From Candidatus Aenigmatarchaeota archaeon (lineage in GTDB: Archaea; Aenigmatarchaeota; Aenigmatarchaeia; CG10238-14), in NCBI GenBank assembly GCA_017610225.1, contig JAFCCM010000014.1, positions 1-35,005 on the forward strand: a stretch of DNA of 35,005 nt, read 5' to 3'. The notes under the pieces are model-generated. The model saw nothing but the letters and a program-made list of their open reading frames with translations, was not told the DNA's origin and did no database searches. Below, piece after piece: positions 23,059-29,017 of the stretch. Made by a program: the position numbers and the translations under genes. Every line of letters begins with the position of its first letter. Position 1 is the first letter of the stretch.

Positions 23059-23441
23059 AACTGCTTTAGTTCCTCACTTTCCTGGTTATCGGTTATTGGT
23101 TTTAATTCGTCTTCCTGTTCTTGTACAACCACTTCTACTTCTTCTGGTTCTTCAATAGTAGTTTCTGTCTCTGCAACTTCAACATCTTCTTGAACTTGCT
23201 CCATTGCATCTTCTACATTAACCTTGACTTTATTAACTATATCTGATAAGTTATCTTTTATATTGTTGAAGTTTTCTAATATTGTCTCTTCAACTGTTAT
23301 TTGTTCCTCAGCTACAATGTCATCTTGAGAAACAATTTCGATATTTGTGTCGCTATCATCACTATCGCCAAACCACATGAAACATAGAAACCCCCAAAAA
23401 ATAATTGACCCCAACCCAATTCCACCCGATTTACTTGCCAT
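23055..23441 (-). CDS. Small acidic membrane-anchored protein, first gene of the minus-strand cassette
   Basis: A 128-residue protein with the strong site AAGGAGG upstream. Residues about 6-24 (GGIGLGSIIFWGFLCFMWF) form a membrane anchor. The rest is highly acidic, predicted helical or disordered (EEQITVEETILENFNNIKDNL..., VEEPEEVEVVVQEQEDE). The stop overlaps the start of the radical SAM gene. It could tether the radical SAM machinery to the membrane or act as a scaffold; it has no recognisable domain. The low-complexity acidic tail is unlike the neighbouring structural genes. Confidence 0.65.
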   Translation of the reverse strand: MASKSGGIGLGSIIFWGFLCFMWFGDSDDSDTNIEIVSQDDIVAEEQITVEETILENFNNIKDNLSDIVNKVKVNVEDAMEQVQEDVEVAETETTIEEPEEVEVVVQEQEDELKPITDNQESEELKQL

Positions 23442-23497
23442 TTATAAAACGCCTCCTTATAAAAAATAGATAAGTTGTTTTATTTATTAGTTATTAA

Positions 23498-23526
23498 TAT
23501 ATATAGATCATTAAACTTTTATTGAA
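23498..23526 (-). promoter_or_regulatory. Candidate sigma70-type promoter for the minus-strand cassette
   Basis: Read on the minus strand, TTCAAT (23526-23521) and TATATA (23503-23498) are separated by 17 bases, with about 50 bases from the expected start site to the ATG at 23441. The -10 part lies in a string (TTATTAATATATATAG on the plus strand, 23491-23506) that recurs at 15489-15504. AT-rich DNA gives such matches easily. Confidence 0.35.
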
Positions 23527-23542
23527 CGACATGCCAAGATCT

Positions 23543-23561
23543 TTAGAACAAAATATAAAAC
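23543..23561 (+). promoter_or_regulatory. Conserved intergenic motif, copy 9
   Basis: TTAGAACAAAATATAAAAC, 37 bases before the ATG at 23580, identical to copy 7. It restarts plus-strand expression after the opposite-strand cassette. Confidence 0.65.
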
Positions 23562-23579
23562 AGATGTACAGGTATTAGA

Positions 23580-24110
23580 ATGGAAATCGTAGATAAGATT
23601 TTAAACAAACGTAAAGTTAAAGACGAAGAAGCAGTTGGGGGATTTGCGATTGACTCATTCCCAGAAACTCCTAAGAAGAAAAAGCGTCAAATAATACGAA
23701 CCGTATATCCTGAATCTAAGAATGAATCTATTCCTAGACGAGCAATGATTGATTTGGATTTAACAATCCATAAATATTCAGAAGGATATAAAGATGGTGA
23801 GATATATGATGATGCTTTTGAAGGAGCTAAAGAAGTTATTGATTGGTTAAAAGACCAAGGTTATGAAATAGTTATTTTCACAACTCGAGCATCGAAAGAA
23901 AATGCTAAAGAACTGGGTGGTGACTCTAATGATCAGATTAAAAAAGTAGGTCAATGGCTTAAAAAACATAATATACATTTTGATAAAATTACTGGCGAGA
24001 AATTGGCAGCTGATTTTTACATTGATGATAAAGCCATTCATATACCAAATGGGAATTGGGAAACAGTTCTCAAAGTAATAAAAAAACGTGTAAAGTATAA
24101 AGTTGTTTAA
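23580..24110 (+). CDS. HAD-superfamily phosphatase-like protein
   Basis: A 176-residue protein. A basic N-terminal extension (residues 1-50, including KKKKRQIIR) precedes a compact HAD domain. Motif I is D58-L-D60-L-T, motif II is in IFTTRAS (T101/T102), and motif III/IV is K141 with Y-I-D149-D150-K. Catalytic residues are all present. The short cap and WLKKHNIHFDKI segment resemble phage HAD or 5'-nucleotidase-like and PNKP-phosphatase-like proteins. The substrate is not deducible. The ribosome site is weak. It directly precedes the tube gene; a small palindrome (GTTGT/ACAAC) spans its stop codon. Confidence 0.8.
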   Translation: MEIVDKILNKRKVKDEEAVGGFAIDSFPETPKKKKRQIIRTVYPESKNESIPRRAMIDLDLTIHKYSEGYKDGEIYDDAFEGAKEVIDWLKDQGYEIVIFTTRASKENAKELGGDSNDQIKKVGQWLKKHNIHFDKITGEKLAADFYIDDKAIHIPNGNWETVLKVIKKRVKYKVV

Positions 24111-24129
24111 CAACTAGGAGGACACTAAC

Positions 24130-24864
24130 ATGGGTATGAAATATTCATTTGCCGAATTAGGACAAAACATTTTAACTAGAAAGTTCGGCGGGACTACAGT
24201 TGGTGTTGCTGATCCTTATGTATCAGGATATCATTTTGTATGGTTTGATAAAATTCCACCAGGGTTATCTGCATATATTGCTAGTAATGGCATTAGTGGA
24301 ATATCATCAGCTGGTGAAGTACAAAACATATTAGCAGCATCATGCTTGTCTGTAACACCTCCAGGCGGTACTCTAAATAAAATAGAGTACACTGGGCTTG
24401 GTGGAGTTAAATGGGCAGTACCAGGAAATATTGATTACGGTAACACCGTATCTGTCAAATTTCTTGAGTTTAACAAAACACCTGTTCTTGACATTATGCA
24501 CAATTGGGTAAAGTTAATTAGAGATTACAGAACCGGAGCTACTGATTTGATAGATGGCGATCAGGGTGAAGGTTACACAAAAGCTACATATGCTGGATTG
24601 ATGTATTATTGGACAACAGCTCCAGATGCACAAACAGTCGAATACTATGCAGCATACGATGGAGTTTTTCCATCTAAGGATCCACAAGATCTTTTTACAA
24701 GTGATGTGGAAACCGTCGGTAGAATTGATTTAGAGATTGAGTTTAATGTTGATTACGCATGGCATGAACCATGGGTATTGCAAAAATGTCAAGCGTTTGC
24801 AAAAACCTTTTCTCAAGTTAAAGATACTGTTAAAAATTACGGTCAAAGACAGTCATCAGGTTAA
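24130..24864 (+). CDS. Tail tube protein
   Basis: A 244-residue protein with AGGAGG upstream. It resembles T4 gp19-type tube proteins of large phages: YHFVWFDKIPPGLSAYI, a central VKFLEFNKTPVLDIMHNWVKLIRDYRTGATDL and a late DLEIEFNVDYAWHEPWVLQKCQAF. Tube proteins stack as hexamers inside the sheath and form the DNA channel. Its size is above that of T4 gp19 (about 160 residues), consistent with insertions found in larger phages. Likely driven by motif copy 9 together with the HAD gene. Confidence 0.85.
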   Translation: MGMKYSFAELGQNILTRKFGGTTVGVADPYVSGYHFVWFDKIPPGLSAYIASNGISGISSAGEVQNILAASCLSVTPPGGTLNKIEYTGLGGVKWAVPGNIDYGNTVSVKFLEFNKTPVLDIMHNWVKLIRDYRTGATDLIDGDQGEGYTKATYAGLMYYWTTAPDAQTVEYYAAYDGVFPSKDPQDLFTSDVETVGRIDLEIEFNVDYAWHEPWVLQKCQAFAKTFSQVKDTVKNYGQRQSSG

Positions 24865-24880
24865 TTAATAAATACCAAAT

Positions 24881-24918
24881 TCTGCTTATTCGGCATTACA
24901 CAATGTCGAGTAGGCAGA
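24881..24918 (+). terminator. 16-bp hairpin after the tube gene
   Basis: TCTGCTTATTCGGCAT (24881-24896) pairs with ATGTCGAGTAGGCAGA (24903-24918) over 16 positions, three of them G-U, around a TACACA loop. No T run follows. It probably trims or attenuates read-through so that the tube gene is expressed above the minor tail genes that follow. Confidence 0.55.
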
Positions 24919-24945
24919 TAAAATACAATCAGGAGATTACAAACG

Positions 24946-25638
24946 ATGGATAAAAATAGAATGAGATTAGGACTAATGTATATTTTTGCTGAAAGTTCAA
25001 GTCTTTCAAAAAAAGGAAAATTACAATTAGTTAATTTTATAGAAAATGCTACTGATCATCAACTTAAAGCTCTTGCTTTAGATGGCGAGATACATTCAAG
25101 TGTTGAGCTTGATGAGCAAACATGTGAAATAATTGATGAACGTTTTCAAGATTCTGGACATATTACAAAATCCTTGAATAAAGCATCGCTGTTAGCTTTA
25201 GAGACAGTTACAGATAGAGTATTTGAAAAAAGCATAGTAGAAGGGATGGATCCAGCAAAAGCTCAAAAGAAAATACAAAAACTTCTTCTAAAAAATAAAG
25301 ATAATCAGTTTATGATGGGTCAGGGATGCATGAAGGGTAAAGATGCAACACAAGTTGGGATTTGCCGTAAATTATATGCTAGGTCGCTGAATAAAAATAA
25401 TGAAAAAATCAAACAGATTAAATTAAATATGAGAAGTGAATCTAAAGTAAGTGAAGGAGCTAAAGCTGATTGGGCACAACATCAAAAAGAATATCAGGTA
25501 TTGATTAATGATATTAAAATTAAATGTGCAAAAAAGAAAGACCCAACAGATAGGACTGCATGCTTGAAAATTAATAAAGCAAAAGCTGATGCCCAACTTA
25601 AAAAATTGAAACAAAAATATTATAGTAAATATAATTAA
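24946..25638 (+). CDS. Tail-region protein with paired C-x11-C elements
   Basis: A 230-residue protein with CAGGAG upstream. Helical throughout: an N-terminal half with KGKLQLVNFIENATDHQLKALALDG and a basic C-terminal half. C128 and C140 are 12 apart, as are C194 and C206 (KCAKKKDPTDRTACLKI). The latter closely resembles the KC...P...C segment (C332/C344) of the protein at 27113, so the two genes share a module. The position between tube and baseplate assembly genes matches that of tail-assembly chaperones or minor hub proteins. The family is not recognised. Confidence 0.6.
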   Translation: MDKNRMRLGLMYIFAESSSLSKKGKLQLVNFIENATDHQLKALALDGEIHSSVELDEQTCEIIDERFQDSGHITKSLNKASLLALETVTDRVFEKSIVEGMDPAKAQKKIQKLLLKNKDNQFMMGQGCMKGKDATQVGICRKLYARSLNKNNEKIKQIKLNMRSESKVSEGAKADWAQHQKEYQVLINDIKIKCAKKKDPTDRTACLKINKAKADAQLKKLKQKYYSKYN

Positions 25639-25692
25639 AAGTAACACCATTGAAAAAATAAATATAGATCCGAAAGAAAGGAGATCAAAGAT

Positions 25693-26484
25693 ATGACGTT
25701 TACAGGGTTCGATGTGCAATATCCCGAATACGAGGTTATTACACCGCAGACAAAACTATCATTTACATTAAGATCACTTAATGTTAGTGAGGAAGAAAAT
25801 TTAAAAGGGAGTTTGGTCACTCCTACAAAGATTGCTGACCATTTGAATGCTTGCATCTTTCAATCGTTAGTTAAAAAACCAGAAGGTATTTCAACACTTG
25901 ATGATTTTTTAAGAAGAACAACATTGAAAGATCGTGATGCTCTTTTATATGGCCTTTATCATATCACATATGAAGAGATAAGAAATTACAAAGTTACATG
26001 TTCAGAATGTAGTACAGATTATGAAGTATCTGTTCAAGCATCGAGTACATTTAATTTTAATGCTTATCCAGGTGAGGATATCACAAAAGATAAAGCAACA
26101 TTTGAGTTACCTGTAACAAAGGGAGTTTTTGTTACTCTTATACAGCCAACTCTATTTGATGAAATGACAGGGATTAAAACTCTTGGTTCAAGACCAGGAG
26201 CAACCCTTGAATTAATAACAGAAACTCTAATCATTGAAAAGTTTGAGCAAGACATTACTGAGAAAAAAGAAAAGATTGTTTATGATGATAGAATTGATGT
26301 TATTGATGCTTATATGACTCTTCCCGCTAAGGACAAGAGAGAAATATTTAAACATTATGCAGACAAGTTTGGTCAGTATGGTGTTGATTTAAAAATGAAG
26401 AGTAACTGCAATAGTTGTGGGCATGAAGATCTTCATACTATAGATTTGGTGGAAAGCTTTTTTCGTTCATTGTACTCAGCATAA
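25693..26484 (+). CDS. T4 gp26/gp51-type baseplate hub or assembly protein
   Basis: A 263-residue protein with AAAGGAGA upstream. It resembles the T4 baseplate gp26/gp51 family: FTLRSLNVSEEENLKGSLVTPTKIADHLN, then YGLYHITYEEIRNYKVTCSECSTDYEV. Two CxxC pairs (C103/C106 and C239/C242, CNSCG) could bind one zinc. In T4, gp26 is a minor hub component and gp51 a catalyst of hub assembly. The last residues before the stop, ESFFRSLYSA, include TTT TTT CGT, where a +1 shift would add 72 residues (see the next entry). If that occurs, the long form would be about 329 residues. Confidence 0.75.
   Translation: MTFTGFDVQYPEYEVITPQTKLSFTLRSLNVSEEENLKGSLVTPTKIADHLNACIFQSLVKKPEGISTLDDFLRRTTLKDRDALLYGLYHITYEEIRNYKVTCSECSTDYEVSVQASSTFNFNAYPGEDITKDKATFELPVTKGVFVTLIQPTLFDEMTGIKTLGSRPGATLELITETLIIEKFEQDITEKKEKIVYDDRIDVIDAYMTLPAKDKREIFKHYADKFGQYGVDLKMKSNCNSCGHEDLHTIDLVESFFRSLYSA
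26458..26466 (+). promoter_or_regulatory. Candidate programmed frameshift site (TTT TTT CGT)
   Basis: Codons F256, F257 and R258 of the gp26-like gene read TTT TTT CGT. Slippage of tRNA-Phe from TTT to TTC gives +1. TTT CGT is also the core of the influenza PA-X +1 site. A -2 slip on the T6 run, as Mu does on G6, gives the same frame. Six Ts are also prone to sequencing or assembly error, and T5 would simply fuse the two frames. Confidence 0.5.
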
Positions 26485-26683
26485 TGAGATTTCCGAATAC
26501 AAGCATGATTTAAATGAAACCATATACGCTTGTATGGAGATGAGTAAACAATCATATACTGAGTGCATACTTATGCCGTTTAAAAGATTCCAAGATTATA
26601 TGACTTGGAAAGTTAAACTTGAGGAAGAAAAACAAAAAAAGATTAATGAGGAAATGAACAAACATGGTAAATCTTTTAAGTAG
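26465..26683 (+). CDS. Frameshift extension of the gp26-like protein (no start codon of its own)
   Basis: A 72-codon segment ending in TAG at 26681-26683. The frame is open from 26444 and reads like real protein: NEISEYKHDLNETIYACME, SYTECILMPFKRFQDYMTW, then KVKLEEEKQKKINEEMNK. No ATG, GTG or TTG occurs before the ATG at 26534, which lacks a ribosome site and would drop the first 23 residues. It overlaps the gp25-like start by 20 bases. The 'MP-x-[KR]-R-F' core with a following charged helix resembles C-terminal parts of tail-assembly proteins in other large phages. Best read as the second half of a frameshifted product, in the style of lambda gpG-T. A sequencing error is the alternative. 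Confidence 0.6.
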   Translation, partial: VHCTQHNEISEYKHDLNETIYACMEMSKQSYTECILMPFKRFQDYMTWKVKLEEEKQKKINEEMNKHGKSFK

Positions 26684-27110
26684 ATATAACAAGGCTGTTG
26701 CTGGTTCTGAATCAAAGCTAGCTGATTATAAATCTACAATTGCCAGCATTGGTGATTTTAGAAGAATAAGTAACATTCAAGTTATATTAAATTCATGGAG
26801 TAATATCCTTACTACACCAAGAAGAACATACATGTTTGATCCGCAGTACGGAAGTGATTTATATAAAATGATCTTTGAACCTGCAGATAAAGATACTAAA
26901 CAAACAATCATTGATGAAAGTGTTACAGTATTGCAACGCTATGATGATCGAGCAATAATCAATGATGTAAAGGTTGAATTTCTTGCGAATAAAAAGGGAT
27001 TCAATGTTGCTATTGATGTTGAATATGAAGGGGAAACAGGGCAAATAGAAGTTATTGTTGATGAGGATTCATACTTTCAATTTTTTGAATCTGATTCATC
27101 AGGAGCATAA
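26664..27110 (+). CDS. gp25-like baseplate wedge protein
   Basis: A 148-residue protein. It carries the gp25/lysozyme-like wedge family pattern: an RRTYMFDPQYGSDLYKMIFEPAD block, then QTIIDESVTVLQRYDDRAIINDVKVEF and a final beta strand pair. In T4, gp25 joins gp6 and gp53 to form the wedge core that starts sheath assembly. It overlaps the frameshift extension upstream and is followed 2 bases later by the next gene. The ribosome site (GAGGAA) lies inside the upstream frame. Confidence 0.88.
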   Translation: MVNLLSRYNKAVAGSESKLADYKSTIASIGDFRRISNIQVILNSWSNILTTPRRTYMFDPQYGSDLYKMIFEPADKDTKQTIIDESVTVLQRYDDRAIINDVKVEFLANKKGFNVAIDVEYEGETGQIEVIVDEDSYFQFFESDSSGA

Positions 27111-27112
27111 AA

Positions 27113-28336
27113 ATGATTACAGACAATGATAAAAAATTATTAATGGAAGCTGGAAAGGACTATCTTTATGATATAGTTCTTGAAAGCGTTTATTTACAAG
27201 AGAATCTTTCGTTTAAAGAGCAGATTCTTCTATGTGATCAAATTGAGACATTAACTTATGAAGAAGTTATATCTCTAACAGTTACTGAGGATATCCGTGC
27301 ATTTGAAAGTAAGTGGAGCAAGTTTCTAAAATATGGGATGGCTGCAATTGCAGGCATGAAAATAGCAGGATCAATTACTGCTCTACCAGTTACTCTGTTT
27401 GTTTTATATTTATATCGTAAAGCGACCGATACATGTGTAAGAGCATGTTTTCGAAAAATGCCTTTATCAAAAGAAAGAAAAATTTGCAAATATACATGTC
27501 AGTTAAATGCTGCAAAGAAAATAACTAATGATATTCGAAGTGAAATATCCAAGTGCAGTCAGTTTACAAAAGCAGCATCATGTGAAAAGAAACTTCAAAA
27601 AGAATATATAAAATGGGCAAAGCGAGTTCAGACATTAATAATTAAAGTAAATCAAATAAAAATGGATGTAGGTGAAAAACAAAGAAAAGCTAAAGCAAAG
27701 GAAACCGCACAAAAAGCTAAAGCTATTACTGCTGGTCTTGATTTATCAGGTAATAAATTATCTGATTTTATAGCAGAAAATAAAAAGTTAAGAACTGACT
27801 TATCATTTGAAAAACATCTGGATCTTTATAATTCTGTTGTTATGAATGAAGAAGATGAAATGGCTGCAGTTAAATTAGATCCAAAAAAAGAAAAACAAAT
27901 AAGGCAGGCTATGTATTTAGGTTTATGGATTGTTCCTATTCCATTTTTTAATGATGTAGTAAATTATATGATTAAAAAATATAGTGTTGGGTGTGCTACT
28001 AAATGTACAGCTAAAGCTAATATGCCACAAGATCTTTGTTATAGTCAATGTGCATATCTAGGAGCAAAATATGCTGTAGCTGAATTGACAAGGCAAATGG
28101 GAAAATGCAAACAAGCAAAAACTCCTGAAAAGGCATTTAAATGTAAAAAAACTGTAATGAAATTAAGAGCAGATTGGAAAGTTCGTGAAGTTGAACGTAA
28201 AATTAAATTTGAGCATGCTATAAAGAAACAGATACAAAATGCTAAAGTAAGGAATCAAAAGATAAGAGATAAACAGATGAAAAAAGCAGAAAAGATGCAA
28301 TCCAAACAAGATAAGGCAAATAGGGCACACTACTAA
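27113..28336 (+). CDS. Large Lys/Cys-rich protein with internally duplicated cysteine module
   Basis: A 407-residue protein with GGAGC upstream. Hydrophobic stretches at about 75-101 and 266-284 each precede a cysteine module. Unit 1 has C108, C112, C125, C129, C148 and C157. Unit 2 has C294, C298, C309, C313, C332 and C344. Spacings are 4-13-4-19-9 and 4-11-4-19-12, a clear duplication. Between them lies a Lys-rich helical linker, and the C-terminal 60 residues are a very basic helix. Membrane proximity is possible. It sits between the gp25-like gene and a coupled downstream gene, pointing to a baseplate or hub role. I do not recognise the family. Confidence 0.6.
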   Translation: MITDNDKKLLMEAGKDYLYDIVLESVYLQENLSFKEQILLCDQIETLTYEEVISLTVTEDIRAFESKWSKFLKYGMAAIAGMKIAGSITALPVTLFVLYLYRKATDTCVRACFRKMPLSKERKICKYTCQLNAAKKITNDIRSEISKCSQFTKAASCEKKLQKEYIKWAKRVQTLIIKVNQIKMDVGEKQRKAKAKETAQKAKAITAGLDLSGNKLSDFIAENKKLRTDLSFEKHLDLYNSVVMNEEDEMAAVKLDPKKEKQIRQAMYLGLWIVPIPFFNDVVNYMIKKYSVGCATKCTAKANMPQDLCYSQCAYLGAKYAVAELTRQMGKCKQAKTPEKAFKCKKTVMKLRADWKVREVERKIKFEHAIKKQIQNAKVRNQKIRDKQMKKAEKMQSKQDKANRAHY

Positions 28337-29007
28337 TGGCTATTCAAAACTATCAACGTATTTATAGTTATATTCATGAATATCAAAACCTTGTTTATGA
28401 TTATTACAGTAAGCATATACTTTCTTTTTTAGTTACATATTATAATCTCAATGTAGATGAAACAATTTGGGAAGATGAAGATCTCATGGGTGGAGCATAC
28501 GAACAGGTCGGTGATCTGTCCGGTATAAAAAGAAATAAATTTTTAGTCCTTCCATTATTCTATGCAGAAGATGTTACAACATCATTTGATGGTCAAGAGA
28601 TTGGATATGTAAAAGAAAATGAAACTTCATTTGTCATGCCAAGTACTTATAAATTCAAACCCTATCCAAATGATATTATTAAATTAGAGCAAGGTTTCTT
28701 AAGCCCAACGAATGATACGTTTCCACTATTTACTGTGACTGGAGTAGAAATTCATCCAAATACAGAAAAACGATTTTGGAAAATTAGATGTAAAACATTT
28801 CAAAGCGAAGGATTAGCTTCAGTTGAATCACAGGTTATGAACACATATTCGTTTGTGGATTATGACAAGAAAATTCATACATTATCAAACTCTCAATTTA
28901 TAGCAAGATTATTATATAAACATTCATTATTAAAACCAAAATTAAAAAATTTATATGATTCTAGATCTGGATTTTATTATGAATCGAGAGAACCTGTAAC
29001 GTGTTAG
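28336..29007 (+). CDS. Probable baseplate wedge protein (gp53 position)
   Basis: A 223-residue protein whose ATG overlaps the previous stop (TAATG). The N-terminus is helical and aromatic (YQRIYSYIHEYQNLVYDYYSKHIL). A beta domain (about 80-175) follows with KFKPYPNDIIKLEQGF and FTVTGVEIHPNTEKRFWKIRCKTF, and the end is basic. The order gp25-like, X, this gene, gp6-like puts it where wedge partners such as gp53 are expected, but I see no decisive similarity to gp53. The beta domain looks like a small barrel used as a connector in phage tails. Confidence 0.5.
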   Translation: MAIQNYQRIYSYIHEYQNLVYDYYSKHILSFLVTYYNLNVDETIWEDEDLMGGAYEQVGDLSGIKRNKFLVLPLFYAEDVTTSFDGQEIGYVKENETSFVMPSTYKFKPYPNDIIKLEQGFLSPTNDTFPLFTVTGVEIHPNTEKRFWKIRCKTFQSEGLASVESQVMNTYSFVDYDKKIHTLSNSQFIARLLYKHSLLKPKLKNLYDSRSGFYYESREPVTC

Positions 29008-29017
29008 GAGATAAATA

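Noticed and set aside
2389..23561. Reading the repeated motif as a T4-type late promoter (TATAAATA) or as an AACA-N6-TW late promoter of AR9-like phages
   Set aside because: The conserved part is TTAGAACAAA; the TATAAA portion is absent in several copies, and the expected T at the fixed distance after AACA is not kept.
26534..26683. Treating the segment after the gp26-like gene as an independent 49-residue gene from ATG 26534
   Set aside because: There is no ribosome site, and the 23 in-frame residues before the ATG also look coding, favouring a frameshift or fused reading.
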